Shown here: positions 55,017-63,739 of the stretch, piece after piece
Layout of the letters: every line of letters starts with the position of its first letter
How positions within the stretch are numbered: the stretch's first letter is position 1
From: Bradyrhizobium erythrophlei
Lineage (GTDB): Bacteria; Pseudomonadota; Alphaproteobacteria; Rhizobiales; Xanthobacteraceae
Length of the DNA: 64,000 bases
Assembly (NCBI RefSeq): GCF_900142985.1
Contig: NZ_LT670849.1
Coordinates: 3,534,001 to 3,598,000 of the forward strand
Reading direction: 5' to 3'
Translations under genes and position numbers: made by a program
Notes under the pieces: model-generated
What the model saw: only the letters and a program-made list of their open reading frames with translations
What the model was told of the DNA's origin: nothing
The model's database searches: none

Positions 55017-55034
55017 TATATAACATGTTAAATA
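55017..55034. promoter_or_regulatory. AT-rich palindrome upstream of the TRAP operon
   Basis: The core TAACATGTTA is perfect and is flanked by TAT / ATA arms after one mismatch. It lies 49 bases before the dctP-like start. It shares the ATAACAT half-site with the palindrome in front of the CoA ligase gene (58621), so one regulator may read both. Confidence 0.45.
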
Positions 55035-55082
55035 ACAAGACCGGCCAAGCAAGGCCGCCGCCATCCCAGGGGAGGGAGACCG

Positions 55083-56099
55083 ATGAAAAAAGCGCTGCTT
55101 GCCGTGCTGTTCGCCGCTTTCGCGGCGCCTGCTTTCGCTCAGGAAAAGACCTTCGAGCTGAAGATTTCGCATTGGGTGCCGGCCTCGCATCCGCTGCAGA
55201 AATCGCTGGAGGACTGGGCGGCTGCGGTCGAGAAGGCCTCCGGCGGCACCATCAAGTCCAGGGTCTTCCCGGCGCAGCAGCTTGGCAAGGCGTTCGACCA
55301 TTACGACATGGCGCGCGACGGCATCGCCGACGTGACCTACGTCAATCCCGGCTATCAGCCCGGCCGCTTTCCGATCATGGGCGCCGGTGAACTACCGTTT
55401 TTGATGTCGGACGCCAAGGGTGGCTCGATGGGGCTGGACGCCTGGTACCGCAAATATGCCGAGAAGGAGATGAAGGACGTCAAATTCTGCCTCGCCTTCG
55501 TCCACACGCCATCCTCCCTGCATACGCGGACCAAAAAGGTCGTGGTCCCCGACGACATCAAGGGCATGAAGATCCGCCCGGCCGACGCGACGATCGCAAA
55601 TTTCGTCACCCAGCTCGGCGGCACCAATGTGCAGTCGTCCGCGCCGGAAGTGCGCGACATTATCGAGCGTGGCGTGGCCGATGGCGTTTTTTTCCCGGCC
55701 GGATCGCTGGTGCTGTTCGGGGTGGACAAGGTGACGAAGTTTCACATCGACGCGCCGATGTATGTCACGACCTTCGTCTTTGTCATCAACAAGGACAAAT
55801 ATAACGAGATGTCGGAACGGCAGAAGAAGGCCGTCGACGACAACTGCAACACCGAGGCCGCCGGGCGCGTCGGCGAGTTCTGGGGCAAGTTCGAGGATGC
55901 AGGCATCGACAAGGTGAAGGCGCAATCGGGTCAGGACGTCTACGCACTGACGCCGGAGCAGGTCGCCTTGTGGAAGAAAGCCTCCGAACCGCTGATCAAG
56001 ACCTGGGGCGACGGCGTCCGCAAGACCGGCGTCGATCCCGATGCCGCGCTCACCGAGTTGCGCGCCTCGCTCGCCAAGTACAACGCGCTGACACCGTAG
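55083..56099 (+). CDS. TRAP transporter substrate-binding protein (DctP family)
   Basis: A 338-residue periplasmic receptor with signal peptide (KKALLAVLFAAFAAPAFA, cleaved before QEK). R165 in GMKIRPADATIAN is the conserved carboxylate-binding Arg of DctP proteins; ELPFLMSDAKGGSMGLDAWY and VADGVFFPAGSL complete the site. GGGAGG precedes the ATG. It lies between pobA and CoA-ligase genes, suggesting an aromatic acid such as coumarate or hydroxybenzoate as ligand; TRAP systems for p-coumarate are known in Rhodopseudomonas. Confidence 0.94.
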   Translation: MKKALLAVLFAAFAAPAFAQEKTFELKISHWVPASHPLQKSLEDWAAAVEKASGGTIKSRVFPAQQLGKAFDHYDMARDGIADVTYVNPGYQPGRFPIMGAGELPFLMSDAKGGSMGLDAWYRKYAEKEMKDVKFCLAFVHTPSSLHTRTKKVVVPDDIKGMKIRPADATIANFVTQLGGTNVQSSAPEVRDIIERGVADGVFFPAGSLVLFGVDKVTKFHIDAPMYVTTFVFVINKDKYNEMSERQKKAVDDNCNTEAAGRVGEFWGKFEDAGIDKVKAQSGQDVYALTPEQVALWKKASEPLIKTWGDGVRKTGVDPDAALTELRASLAKYNALTP

Positions 56100-56139
56100 C
56101 AACCCGCTTTTTCACCCCGCTTGATCGCCGGAGCGCTAC

Positions 56140-56649
56140 ATGACGCGCCACTCCATGGATCGCTTCATCGACACGATCGAATGGATCGCGGCCGCCTTTG
56201 TCGGCCTCGTTGCGCTCGATATCTTCGTGTCGGTGCTGCTGCGCAATCTCTTCAACTACGCGATCCCCGATTCTTTCGACATCGGGCGGATGCTGCTCGG
56301 CATCCTGATCTTCTGGGGCATCGCCGCGACCAGCTATCGCGGCGCCCACATCACCGTCGATCTGGTCTGGGGCAATGTCAGCCCGCGATATCAGCGCTGG
56401 ATCGACGTGTTCGCGACGCTGGTGCTCTTGTTCGTGGTGACGGTGCAGACCTGGACCCTGTTCGACAAGGTGCGCGGCACCTATCGCGACAATGTCACGA
56501 CCTTCGATATGCATATGCCGACCTGGCCGTTCTTTGCGGTGGCCTGGATCGGCGACGTCTCCGCGGTGCTGTTGATCGCGATCCGCACTTATCGGCTGGT
56601 CTTCCATCCCGAAGACATGCACGACCCCAAGCTCAAGGCCACGGAGTGA
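56140..56649 (+). CDS. TRAP transporter small permease (DctQ family)
   Basis: A 169-residue protein with four membrane segments and the DctQ pattern: FVGLVALDIFVSVLLRNLFNYAIPDSFDIGRMLLG near the start, then YRGAHITVDLVWG. GGAG lies 7 bases before the ATG. It bridges the receptor and the large subunit. Seven bases separate it from the dctM-like gene. Confidence 0.93.
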   Translation: MTRHSMDRFIDTIEWIAAAFVGLVALDIFVSVLLRNLFNYAIPDSFDIGRMLLGILIFWGIAATSYRGAHITVDLVWGNVSPRYQRWIDVFATLVLLFVVTVQTWTLFDKVRGTYRDNVTTFDMHMPTWPFFAVAWIGDVSAVLLIAIRTYRLVFHPEDMHDPKLKATE

Positions 56650-56656
56650 GGGAAGC

Positions 56657-57976
56657 ATGAGCACCGATGCCGTCGCCATTACCGGATTTGTCGCGCTGTT
56701 TCTCCTGATGCTGTTGCGCGTGCCGGTCGGCATGGCGATGGGTCTCGTCGGCGTCTGCGGTTTTGGCTATCTCACCGGCTTCACCCCGGCGCTGAAGCTG
56801 GTCGGCCAGACCTCGATGCGCACGGTGACGGACTACACGTTCGGCGTGATCCCGATGTTCCTGTTGATGGGTACCTTTGTCAGCCATTCCGGCATGAGCC
56901 GCGACCTGTTTCGCGCCGCCAACGGCTTTGTCGGTCATTTGCGCGGCGGGCTCGGCATCGCAACGGTGGCGGCCTGCGGCGGCTTTGCCGCGATCTGCGG
57001 TTCGTCGGTCGCAACCGCGGCGACGTTTTCCGCCGTCGCCTATCCGGAAATGCGCCGCTTCGGCTATCCGCAGTCCTTTGCCACCGGTGTGATCGCCGCG
57101 GGGGGCACGTTGGGCGCCATGCTGCCGCCGTCCACCGTGCTCGCGGTCTACGGCATCATCACCGAGCAGGACATCGGCAAATTGTTCATGGCCGGCATCA
57201 TTCCCGGACTGCTCGCGATGACCATGTACATGATCACGATCGCCCTGATCGGCTATCTGCGGCCGGGATTCCTGCCCGCGGGCAAGCAAACTCCCTGGCG
57301 CGACAGCTTTGCCGCTTTGAAGGATATCTGGGCGCCGGTTCTGCTGTTCATCTTTGTCATCGGCGGTCTCTATGGCTTGCCCTATCTGCCGCGCTTTACG
57401 CCGACCGAAGCCGGCGGCGTCGGCGCAACCGGCGCATTCCTGATCGGCGTCCTCACCGGCCGGCTCGACCGCGAAAAGATTCTCGCCTCGCTGTTGCAGG
57501 CGACGCGCACGGCGGCCGCCGTGTTCACCGTGCTGATCGGTGCGCTGATCTTCGGCTATTTCCTCACGGTGACGCAGACGCCGCAGAAGGTCACGGAATT
57601 TCTCACCGGACTTGGCCTCGGCAGCTACGGCGTGCTTGCCGTGATCATGGTGATGTATCTCGTGCTCGGCTGCCTGATGGACGCCATGGCGATGATCATC
57701 CTGACGGTGCCGATCATCTTTCCGGTGGTCTCGCAACTCGGCTTCGATCCGATCTGGTTCGGCGTCATCATCGTGATGACGGTCGAACTCGGCCTGATCC
57801 ATCCGCCGGTTGGCATGAACGTCTTTGTCATCAAGAGCGTGGTCAAGGACGTCTCCTTCACCACGATCTTCAAGGGCGTGCTGCCCTTCGTTGCTACCGA
57901 CATCATCAGGCTGATCATCCTGATTGCGTTTCCGCTGCTGGCGACCTGGTTGCCGCAGCAGATGATGGCCCGCTGA
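56657..57976 (+). CDS. TRAP transporter large permease (DctM family)
   Basis: A 439-residue sodium-coupled permease with about 12 membrane segments. Landmarks are RVPVGMAMGLVGVCGFGYL, FLLMGTFVSHSGMSRDLFRAANGFVGHLRGGLGIATV, GSSVATAATF and TPTEAGGVGATGAFL, with LGCLMDAMAMIILTVPIIFPV late. Together with DctP and DctQ it forms a complete TRAP importer. Confidence 0.95.
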   Translation: MSTDAVAITGFVALFLLMLLRVPVGMAMGLVGVCGFGYLTGFTPALKLVGQTSMRTVTDYTFGVIPMFLLMGTFVSHSGMSRDLFRAANGFVGHLRGGLGIATVAACGGFAAICGSSVATAATFSAVAYPEMRRFGYPQSFATGVIAAGGTLGAMLPPSTVLAVYGIITEQDIGKLFMAGIIPGLLAMTMYMITIALIGYLRPGFLPAGKQTPWRDSFAALKDIWAPVLLFIFVIGGLYGLPYLPRFTPTEAGGVGATGAFLIGVLTGRLDREKILASLLQATRTAAAVFTVLIGALIFGYFLTVTQTPQKVTEFLTGLGLGSYGVLAVIMVMYLVLGCLMDAMAMIILTVPIIFPVVSQLGFDPIWFGVIIVMTVELGLIHPPVGMNVFVIKSVVKDVSFTTIFKGVLPFVATDIIRLIILIAFPLLATWLPQQMMAR

Positions 57977-58027
57977 GTCTGTCCGATGGTTCGAGACGCG
58001 CGGCGTGATCACGCCACGGTTCTCACC

Positions 58028-58084
58028 ATGAGGACCTCATCCTGAAGAGCATCGCGTCGCGATGCGTCTCGAAGGATATGAATA
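58028..58084. repeat. Dispersed intergenic repeat (CCTCATCCTGA...GTCTCGAAGGAT type)
   Basis: A short palindromic repeat with a core stem GCATCGC / GCGATGC (around 58048-58063) flanked by CCTCATCCTGAAGA and GTCTCGAAGGATATG. This repeat type is common between alphaproteobacterial genes. It lies after the TRAP operon and may act as an mRNA end structure. Confidence 0.75.
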
Positions 58085-58099
58085 GCAAAAGGTGGCTCG

Positions 58100-58561
58100 A
58101 TGGAACCGGTGCTCGCGACCCGTTATGTCTTCACCATCACCGCTGAAGTCGCGGGCATCACCTCGGCCGGCGACATCGGCGTCGGCGAGCGCCGTATCAT
58201 TCCGATTGTCGGCGGCGAGGTGAGGGGCAAGAACATCAACGGAAAGGTCTGCGCGTTCGGTGCCGACTTCCAGATCGTGCGGCCGGATTCCTCGATCGAA
58301 CTCGAGGCGAAATATGCGCTTCAGACCGACGACGGCGCGGTGATCTATGTCGATAACCGCGGCATCCGGCGCGGACCCACTGAACTCGTCCAAAAGCTCA
58401 ACCGCGGCGAGGCGGTCGATCCCGCGCTGATCTATTTCCGCACCGTGCCGCGGTTCGAGACCGGCGCTGTAAAATACCGCTGGCTGATGCAAAGCCTGTT
58501 CGTCGCTTCCGCCGCGCGCCACACCGATCGCGTGGTGATCGACGTACATCAGGTGCTCTAG
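58100..58561 (+). CDS. DUF3237 domain protein
   Basis: A 153-residue protein matching DUF3237 (lipocalin-like beta barrel): MEPVLATRYVFTITAEV, GVGERRIIPIVGGEVRG, GADFQIVRPDSSIELEAKYALQTDDGAVIYVDNRGIRRGP, and FRTVPRFETG..YRWL near the end. Proteins of this family are found next to aromatic or steroid breakdown genes; no activity is established. It lies between the TRAP operon and the CoA ligase. Confidence 0.88.
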   Translation: MEPVLATRYVFTITAEVAGITSAGDIGVGERRIIPIVGGEVRGKNINGKVCAFGADFQIVRPDSSIELEAKYALQTDDGAVIYVDNRGIRRGPTELVQKLNRGEAVDPALIYFRTVPRFETGAVKYRWLMQSLFVASAARHTDRVVIDVHQVL

Positions 58562-58604
58562 GCCCTCCTGGCGAGGCTCGAAAGCCGTCCCCGACAGGGA
58601 TTTA

Positions 58605-58639
58605 TTGACTCCACCCAAATTAGTTATAAAACATAACTA
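58605..58639 (+). promoter_or_regulatory. Candidate promoter with palindromic operator before the CoA-ligase operon
   Basis: A -35-like TTGACT is at 58605-58610. The -10 region falls on an inverted repeat TAGTTAT-AAAAC-ATAACTA (58621-58639). An operator over the -10 suggests repression, for example by a MarR- or TetR-type protein responding to an aromatic acyl-CoA; that regulator is not in the window. Confidence 0.5.
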
Positions 58640-58674
58640 TTCGGGGGGTGGACACCGGGTATGAGCGTACGGGT

Positions 58675-60573
58675 ATGAGCGCAACAGCCGACCTGTCCTT
58701 GCAAGCGAGCGGCGCGCTGCCGTCGTCAGACAGCGGCCTTTTCCCTTTGCGCCCGATTTCATTCAGGGATCCCGAAATAACGGTCGATCGCCGCGCCGAT
58801 GGCACGATCTATCTGCGGCCGCAACAGCTCGACATCGAATACCCGGTGCGCCTGACCGACTCCTTGCGTTACTGGGCCGCCGTCGCGCCCGACCGCCTGT
58901 TCATGGCGGAGCGTGATGCCGCTGGCGGCTGGCGCAAGGTCACTTATGCCGAATTGCTGAACGCAGGCCGTCGCATCGCATCAAGCCTGCTGGCGCGCGA
59001 TCTCTCGGCCGAGCGGCCGGTCATCATTCTCTCCGGCAACTCGATCGACCATGCGCTGGTCGCGTTCGGCGCGATGGTGGCAGGTGTGCCGTTCTGCCCG
59101 GTGTCGCCGGCCTATTCGTTGATCTCGAAAGACTACGGCAAGCTCGCCTACCTGATGAAGCTTCTGACGCCGGGGCTGGTCTTTGTCGACGACGCCGGCC
59201 CATTCGCGGCCGCGCTGCAAGCCAATGTGCCCGAGAATATCGAAATCGCCATCTCTCGCGGCGCACTGCCGGGCCGCGCTCTGACGGCCCTGTCGGACCT
59301 GCTGGCGACGCCGCTGCATCCCGATCTCGATGGCGTGCAACAGGCGATCGGTCCGGATTCAATCGTCAAGTTTCTGCTGACGTCGGGCTCGACCGGCAAT
59401 CCCAAGGCCGTCATCAACACCCAGCGCATGCTCTGCGCCAACCAGGTGATGATCCGCGAGAGCATGACTTTCCTGAAGGAGGAGCCGCCGGTCATCGTCG
59501 ATTGGCTACCGTGGAATCATACGTTCGGCGGCAACCACAATCTCGGGCTCGTGCTGTTCAACGGCGGCTCGATCTATCTCGATGCCGGCAAGCCGATGCC
59601 CGGCGGCATCGAGGAGACGGTGCAGAATCTGAAGGAGATTTCGCCGACGGTCTATTTCAACGTACCGAAAGGCTTCGAATCGCTACTGCCCTACCTGCGC
59701 GACGATGCGCAGCTGCGGCGGACGTTTTTCGGCAAGCTCCAGGCGATGTTCTTCTCGGGCGCGGCGATGTCGCCGTTTGTCTGGAAAAGTCTCGACGAGC
59801 TCTCGGTGCAAGAAACCGGTTTCCGCGTGCCGATGTTGACCGGGCTCGGAGCCACCGAGAGTGCGCCGCTCTCGCTATCGGCGACGCCGCGCACCAGCCG
59901 TTCCGGCCATATCGGGCTTCCGGTGCCCGGCAACGAGATCAAGCTCGCACCGCGCAATGGCAAGCTCGAATTGTGCGTCAGGGGGCCGAACGTCACGCCG
60001 GGCTACTGGCGTCAGCCGGAGTTGACGGAAGCTGCGTTCGACGAGGAGGGTTTTTATCGGTTTGGCGACGCGGCGAAGCCTGCGGTGGCCGATGATTTTT
60101 CGGCCGGGCTCGATTTCGATGGCCGCATTGCCGAAGATTTCAAACTTGCGAGCGGCACCTGGGTCAGCGTCGGCCCGTTGCGCGCCCGTTTCATCGCGGC
60201 CTGCGCGCCGCTGGTGCGCGACGTGGTGGTCGCCGGCATCAACCGCGATGAGGTCGCGGCGCTCGTCATCCCTGACTTGGATGGTTGCCGGCTGGTCAAT
60301 CCGGCGCTGCCGCCGGGCGACGTCGGTGCCTGCGCCCGCGACGAGGCGGTACGAAGCGCCTTCCGGCAGCGCTTCGCGGCGTTTCATACCGCGGCGACCG
60401 GCTCTTCGACGCGGATCGTCCGTGCGTTATTCATCGACGCGCCGCTCTCGATCGATCGCGGCGAAGTCACCGACAAGGGATCGATCAACCAGCGCGCGGT
60501 GCTCGAACACAGAAAGGCGCTGGTCGAAGCGCTTTATTCGTCCAGCTTGGACGCCGACGTGATAACGCCTTAA
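58675..60573 (+). CDS. Feruloyl/coumaroyl-CoA synthase-like AMP-dependent ligase
   Basis: A 632-residue ANL-superfamily ligase. The ATP loop TSGSTGNPKAV is at about 236-246; WLPWNHTFGGNHNLGLVLFNGGSIYLDAGKP and LTGLGATESAPLSLSATP form the acyl site. The late GDAAKPAVADDFSAGLDFDGRIAEDFKLASGTWVS block is typical of feruloyl-CoA synthases. ATG 58675 is preferred over GTG 58648. It would activate ferulate, coumarate or caffeate to the CoA thioester. The RBS is weak; a promoter-operator lies just upstream. Confidence 0.9.
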   Translation: MSATADLSLQASGALPSSDSGLFPLRPISFRDPEITVDRRADGTIYLRPQQLDIEYPVRLTDSLRYWAAVAPDRLFMAERDAAGGWRKVTYAELLNAGRRIASSLLARDLSAERPVIILSGNSIDHALVAFGAMVAGVPFCPVSPAYSLISKDYGKLAYLMKLLTPGLVFVDDAGPFAAALQANVPENIEIAISRGALPGRALTALSDLLATPLHPDLDGVQQAIGPDSIVKFLLTSGSTGNPKAVINTQRMLCANQVMIRESMTFLKEEPPVIVDWLPWNHTFGGNHNLGLVLFNGGSIYLDAGKPMPGGIEETVQNLKEISPTVYFNVPKGFESLLPYLRDDAQLRRTFFGKLQAMFFSGAAMSPFVWKSLDELSVQETGFRVPMLTGLGATESAPLSLSATPRTSRSGHIGLPVPGNEIKLAPRNGKLELCVRGPNVTPGYWRQPELTEAAFDEEGFYRFGDAAKPAVADDFSAGLDFDGRIAEDFKLASGTWVSVGPLRARFIAACAPLVRDVVVAGINRDEVAALVIPDLDGCRLVNPALPPGDVGACARDEAVRSAFRQRFAAFHTAATGSSTRIVRALFIDAPLSIDRGEVTDKGSINQRAVLEHRKALVEALYSSSLDADVITP

Positions 60574-60593
60574 GAGAGGTTCAGGAGGAAGCG

Positions 60594-61355
60594 ATGCAAT
60601 TGAAGGATCAGGCTGCGATCGTCACCGGCGGTGCGTCGGGATTGGGTGCTGCGACCGCGCGGCGGCTTGCGAAGGAAGGCGCCAAGGTCGCGATCTGCGA
60701 CGTCAACGCCAAGCTCGCCGAGACGGTTGCGAAGGAAATCGGCGGCGTCGCCGTGACCTGTGATGTTGCCGACAGCGCCTCGGCGGAAGCCGCGATTGCC
60801 GCTGCCGCCAAGGCCCATGGCCCGGCGCGGGTCTTGATCAACTGCGCGGGCATCGGCGTGGCCAAACGGGTGATCGGCCGCGAGGGGCCGATGGCGCTGG
60901 CCGATTTCGACCGCGTGATAAGGATCAACCTGATCGGCTCCTTCAACATGATCCGCCTGGCGGCCGCCGACATGACCAAGCTCGAGCCGCTCACGACCGG
61001 AGAACGCGGCGTGATGATCTCGACCGCCTCGATCGCCGCCTATGACGGTCAGATCGGCCAGGCCGCCTATTCGGCCTCGAAGGGCGGCATCGTCGGCATG
61101 ACGCTGCCGATCGCGCGCGAATTTGCGCAGTTCGGCATTCGCGTGCTGGCGATTGCGCCGGGCCTGTTCCTCACGCCGCTGCTCGCCGCTCTGCCGCAGG
61201 AGGCGCAGGATTCGCTCGCCGCCGCCGTTCCGTTCCCGCACCGTCTCGGCGATCCATCCGAATTTGCTTCCCTCGTGATGCAGATGATCGACAACGCCTA
61301 CCTCAACGGCGAGGTGGTGCGGCTCGATGCGTCGCTGCGCATGGCGCCGAAATAG
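60594..61355 (+). CDS. SDR 3-hydroxyacyl-CoA dehydrogenase (HSD10-like)
   Basis: A 253-residue NAD-dependent SDR starting at ATG 60594 behind a perfect AGGAGG. The coenzyme motif is TGGASGLG (11-18), the catalytic motif YSASKGG, with ERGVMISTASIAAYDGQIGQAAYS and APGLFLTPLLAALP, PFPHRLGDPSEFASLV and NGEVVRLDASLRM, all closely like human HSD17B10. Such enzymes oxidise 3-hydroxyacyl-CoA. In this operon it would act on the hydrated cinnamoyl-CoA side chain. It lies 20 bases after the ligase gene. Confidence 0.93.
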   Translation: MQLKDQAAIVTGGASGLGAATARRLAKEGAKVAICDVNAKLAETVAKEIGGVAVTCDVADSASAEAAIAAAAKAHGPARVLINCAGIGVAKRVIGREGPMALADFDRVIRINLIGSFNMIRLAAADMTKLEPLTTGERGVMISTASIAAYDGQIGQAAYSASKGGIVGMTLPIAREFAQFGIRVLAIAPGLFLTPLLAALPQEAQDSLAAAVPFPHRLGDPSEFASLVMQMIDNAYLNGEVVRLDASLRMAPK

Positions 61356-61367
61356 GACGGCGTCTTC

Positions 61368-61787
61368 ATGTTCGTTCATCGCAGGGACGTGCAAATCCAG
61401 TGGGGCGATTGCGACCCTGCGAATATCGTCTATTACCCGCGCTACTTCGAGATGTTCGACGACTCCACCTCGATCATGTTCGAGGCGGCCGGTTTCTCCA
61501 AACAGGACATCGTCAGGAAATACGGCCTGGTTGGCATTCCCATGGTGGACACGCGGGCGAAATTCTACATCCCATCAACCCATGGCGACTGGATCACGAT
61601 CGAGAGCCGGGTCGAGAGTTTCAAGCGGTCGAGTTTCGAGGTCACCCACAAGGTGTACAAGGGTGAGCGGCTTGCAATCGAGGCATTCGAGACCCGGGTG
61701 CTGGTCGGGCATGATCCCGCTGACCCCGCGCGCCTGAAATCGGCGCCGGTGCCGGAAGAGATCGTCGAAAAATTCTTGAAGGGATAA
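61368..61787 (+). CDS. 4-hydroxybenzoyl-CoA thioesterase-family protein
   Basis: A 139-residue hotdog thioesterase. QWGDCDPANIVYYPRYFEMFDD (about 11-32) is the 4HBT motif with catalytic Asp16, as in the Pseudomonas 4-chlorobenzoate pathway enzyme. It would free 4-hydroxybenzoate or vanillate from its CoA ester, giving the PobA substrate. It starts 12 bases after the dehydrogenase stop, in the same operon. Confidence 0.92.
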   Translation: MFVHRRDVQIQWGDCDPANIVYYPRYFEMFDDSTSIMFEAAGFSKQDIVRKYGLVGIPMVDTRAKFYIPSTHGDWITIESRVESFKRSSFEVTHKVYKGERLAIEAFETRVLVGHDPADPARLKSAPVPEEIVEKFLKG

Positions 61788-61836
61788 TCGCTTCATAGAA
61801 AGCGAAATGATAAGGGAAATGTCAGGGAGGAATTCC

Positions 61837-62985
61837 ATGAACAAGATGATACTCGCGACTGTCGCCAGCACTGCGCTCGCGCTGTCGGCGCCATCGGCGC
61901 AAGCGCAATCGGCCGAAATCACTATCGGCATTTCGATTTCGACCACGGGACCTGCGGCGGCGCTCGGCGTGCCCGAACGCAACGCGCTTGAATTCGTACC
62001 GAAGGAAATCGCGGGCGTGCCGCTGAAAGTCATCGTGCTCGACGATGGCGGCGATCCGACCAGCGCCACCACCAATGCGCGGCGCTTTGTGACGGAGTCC
62101 AAAGCCGACATCATCGTGGGGTCGTCGACCACGCCGCCGACCATCGCGATCTCCAACGTCGCCAACGAAGCCGGCATTCCCCACATCAGCCTCGCGCCGT
62201 TTCCGGTGACGCCGGAGCGCACCAAATGGTCGGTCGTGCTGCCGCAGCCGGTGCCGATCATGGGCAAGGTGCTCTACGAGCACATGAAGGCGCACAACAT
62301 CAAAACCGTCGGCTATATCGGCTACTCCGATTCCTACGGCGATCTCTGGTTCGACGACTTCAAGCGCCAGGGCGTGCCGATGGGGTTGACGCTGGTCGAT
62401 GAAGAGCGCTTCGCGCGGCCGGATACGTCGGTCGCGGGCCAGGTGTTGAAGCTGGTCGCCGCCAATCCCGACGCGATCCTGATCGGCGCGTCCGGCACGG
62501 CGGCCGGGCTGCCGCAATCGAGCTTGCGCGAGCGCGGCTACAAGGGGCTGATCTACCAGACCCACGGCGCCGCCAGCATGGACTTCATCCGCATTGCCGG
62601 CCCCGCGGCCGAGGGCGTGATCATGGCCTCAGGCCCGGTGATGAATCCGGAGGGCCAGTCGGATTCCGCACTGACCAGGAAGCCGGGGCTTACGCTCAAC
62701 TCGGCCTATGAGGCTAAATACGGTCCGAACACCCGCAGCCAGTTCGCCGGTCACGCCTTTGACGCGTTCGAGGTCCTCAAGCGCGTGGTGCCCGCGGCGC
62801 TGAAGAGCGCCAAACCCGGCACGCCGGAGTTTCGCGAAGCGATCCGCCAGGCGTTCATGAGCGAGCATGAAATCGCGGCGACGCAGGGCGTCTACAACTG
62901 GACCGAAAAAGACCGCTCTGGTCTGGACGATCGCTCGCGGATCATCCTGACGGTGAAAGACGGCAAATACGTTCCGGCGATGTGA
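61837..62985 (+). CDS. ABC transporter substrate-binding protein, branched-chain amino acid (LivJ) type
   Basis: A 382-residue periplasmic receptor. AGGGAGG precedes ATG 61837 and gives signal peptide KMILATVASTALALSAPSAQA; the frame opens to 61807. EITIGISISTTGPAAALGVPERNALE and VVLPQPVPIMGKVLYEHMK are typical of the Leu/Ile/Val-binding clan, which includes receptors for aromatic acids. Its operon partners suggest an aromatic ligand. The ATPase genes of a Liv-type system are convergent, downstream. Confidence 0.92.
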   Translation: MNKMILATVASTALALSAPSAQAQSAEITIGISISTTGPAAALGVPERNALEFVPKEIAGVPLKVIVLDDGGDPTSATTNARRFVTESKADIIVGSSTTPPTIAISNVANEAGIPHISLAPFPVTPERTKWSVVLPQPVPIMGKVLYEHMKAHNIKTVGYIGYSDSYGDLWFDDFKRQGVPMGLTLVDEERFARPDTSVAGQVLKLVAANPDAILIGASGTAAGLPQSSLRERGYKGLIYQTHGAASMDFIRIAGPAAEGVIMASGPVMNPEGQSDSALTRKPGLTLNSAYEAKYGPNTRSQFAGHAFDAFEVLKRVVPAALKSAKPGTPEFREAIRQAFMSEHEIAATQGVYNWTEKDRSGLDDRSRIILTVKDGKYVPAM

Positions 62986-62994
62986 GGAGCGGAG

Positions 62995-63018
62995 GCGCCA
63001 CTTATGTGGCGCTTTCTT
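62995..63018 (+). terminator. Rho-independent terminator after the LivJ-type gene
   Basis: GCGCCAC (62995-63001) pairs with GTGGCGC (63006-63012) around loop TTAT, followed by TTTCTT. The loop holds the stop codon of the convergent livF-like gene. Confidence 0.75.
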
Positions 63019-63739
63019 CGCCTAAGCCCAGATAACTCGCGGCGACGCGCGCATTGCCGGCGATGTCCTTGGCCGTGCCTTGCAGCACGAATTCGCCGAG
63101 CTCCATGACATAGGCGCGGTTGGCGATTTGCAGCGCGGCCTGCGCGTTCTGCTCGACCAGCAGCACCGAGACACCGCTGGCACGGAGCTCGCCGATGGTG
63201 CGGAAGATGTCGGCGACGATGATCGGCGCGAGCCCCAGGCTCGGCTCGTCCAGCATCAACAGTTTCGGCGTGCCCATCAGCGCGCGGCCCATTGCCAGCA
63301 TCTGCTGCTCGCCGCCGGACAGCGTGCCGGCGAGCTGCCGCCGTCGCTCCTTCAATCGAGGAAACAGCGTGTAGACGCGCTCCAACGACTGCGCCGACTC
63401 TGCCCTGCTATTTCGGAATGCGCCGAGCCGCAGATTGTCCTCGACATTCATCGCGGCAAACAACTCGCGGTGCTCCGGCACGAGGCTCAAGCCCGCCATG
63501 ACGCGGTCCTCGATGTCGAGCCGCGTGATGTCGCTGCCAGCAAAGTTCGCGCCACCTTTCAGCGGTAGAATGCCCATGGTCGCATTGAGCAGTGTGGTCT
63601 TGCCGGCGCCGTTGGCGCCAATGATGGTGACGATCTCGTTTTCCGCGACATCGAGCGTGACGCCGCGAACCGCCTCGACCTTGCCATAGCCGATGTGGGC
63701 TTCTGTGATCCGCAGCAGGTTGGTGGCGCTGTCGCTCAT
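63002..63739 (-). CDS. livF: ABC transporter ATP-binding protein, LivF type
   Basis: A 245-residue ATPase of a Liv-type importer. Walker A is GANGAGKTT (about 41-49), signature [16 protein letters not shown], Walker [14 protein letters not shown], and [24 protein letters not shown] is LivF-like. Its start overlaps the livG-like stop (ATGA). It would serve the binding protein encoded convergently beside it. Confidence 0.94.
   Translation of the reverse strand: MSDSATNLLRITEAHIGYGKVEAVRGVTLDVAENEIVTIIGANGAGKTTLLNATMGILPLKGGANFAGSDITRLDIEDRVMAGLSLVPEHRELFAAMNVEDNLRLGAFRNSRAESAQSLERVYTLFPRLKERRRQLAGTLSGGEQQMLAMGRALMGTPKLLMLDEPSLGLAPIIVADIFRTIGELRASGVSVLLVEQNAQAALQIANRAYVMELGEFVLQGTAKDIAGNARVAASYLGLGEESAT

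Noticed and set aside
56633..58012. A 459-codon minus-strand frame opposite the DctM-type gene
   Set aside because: It is His/Asp/Arg-rich, without domains, and opposite a well-supported TRAP permease.
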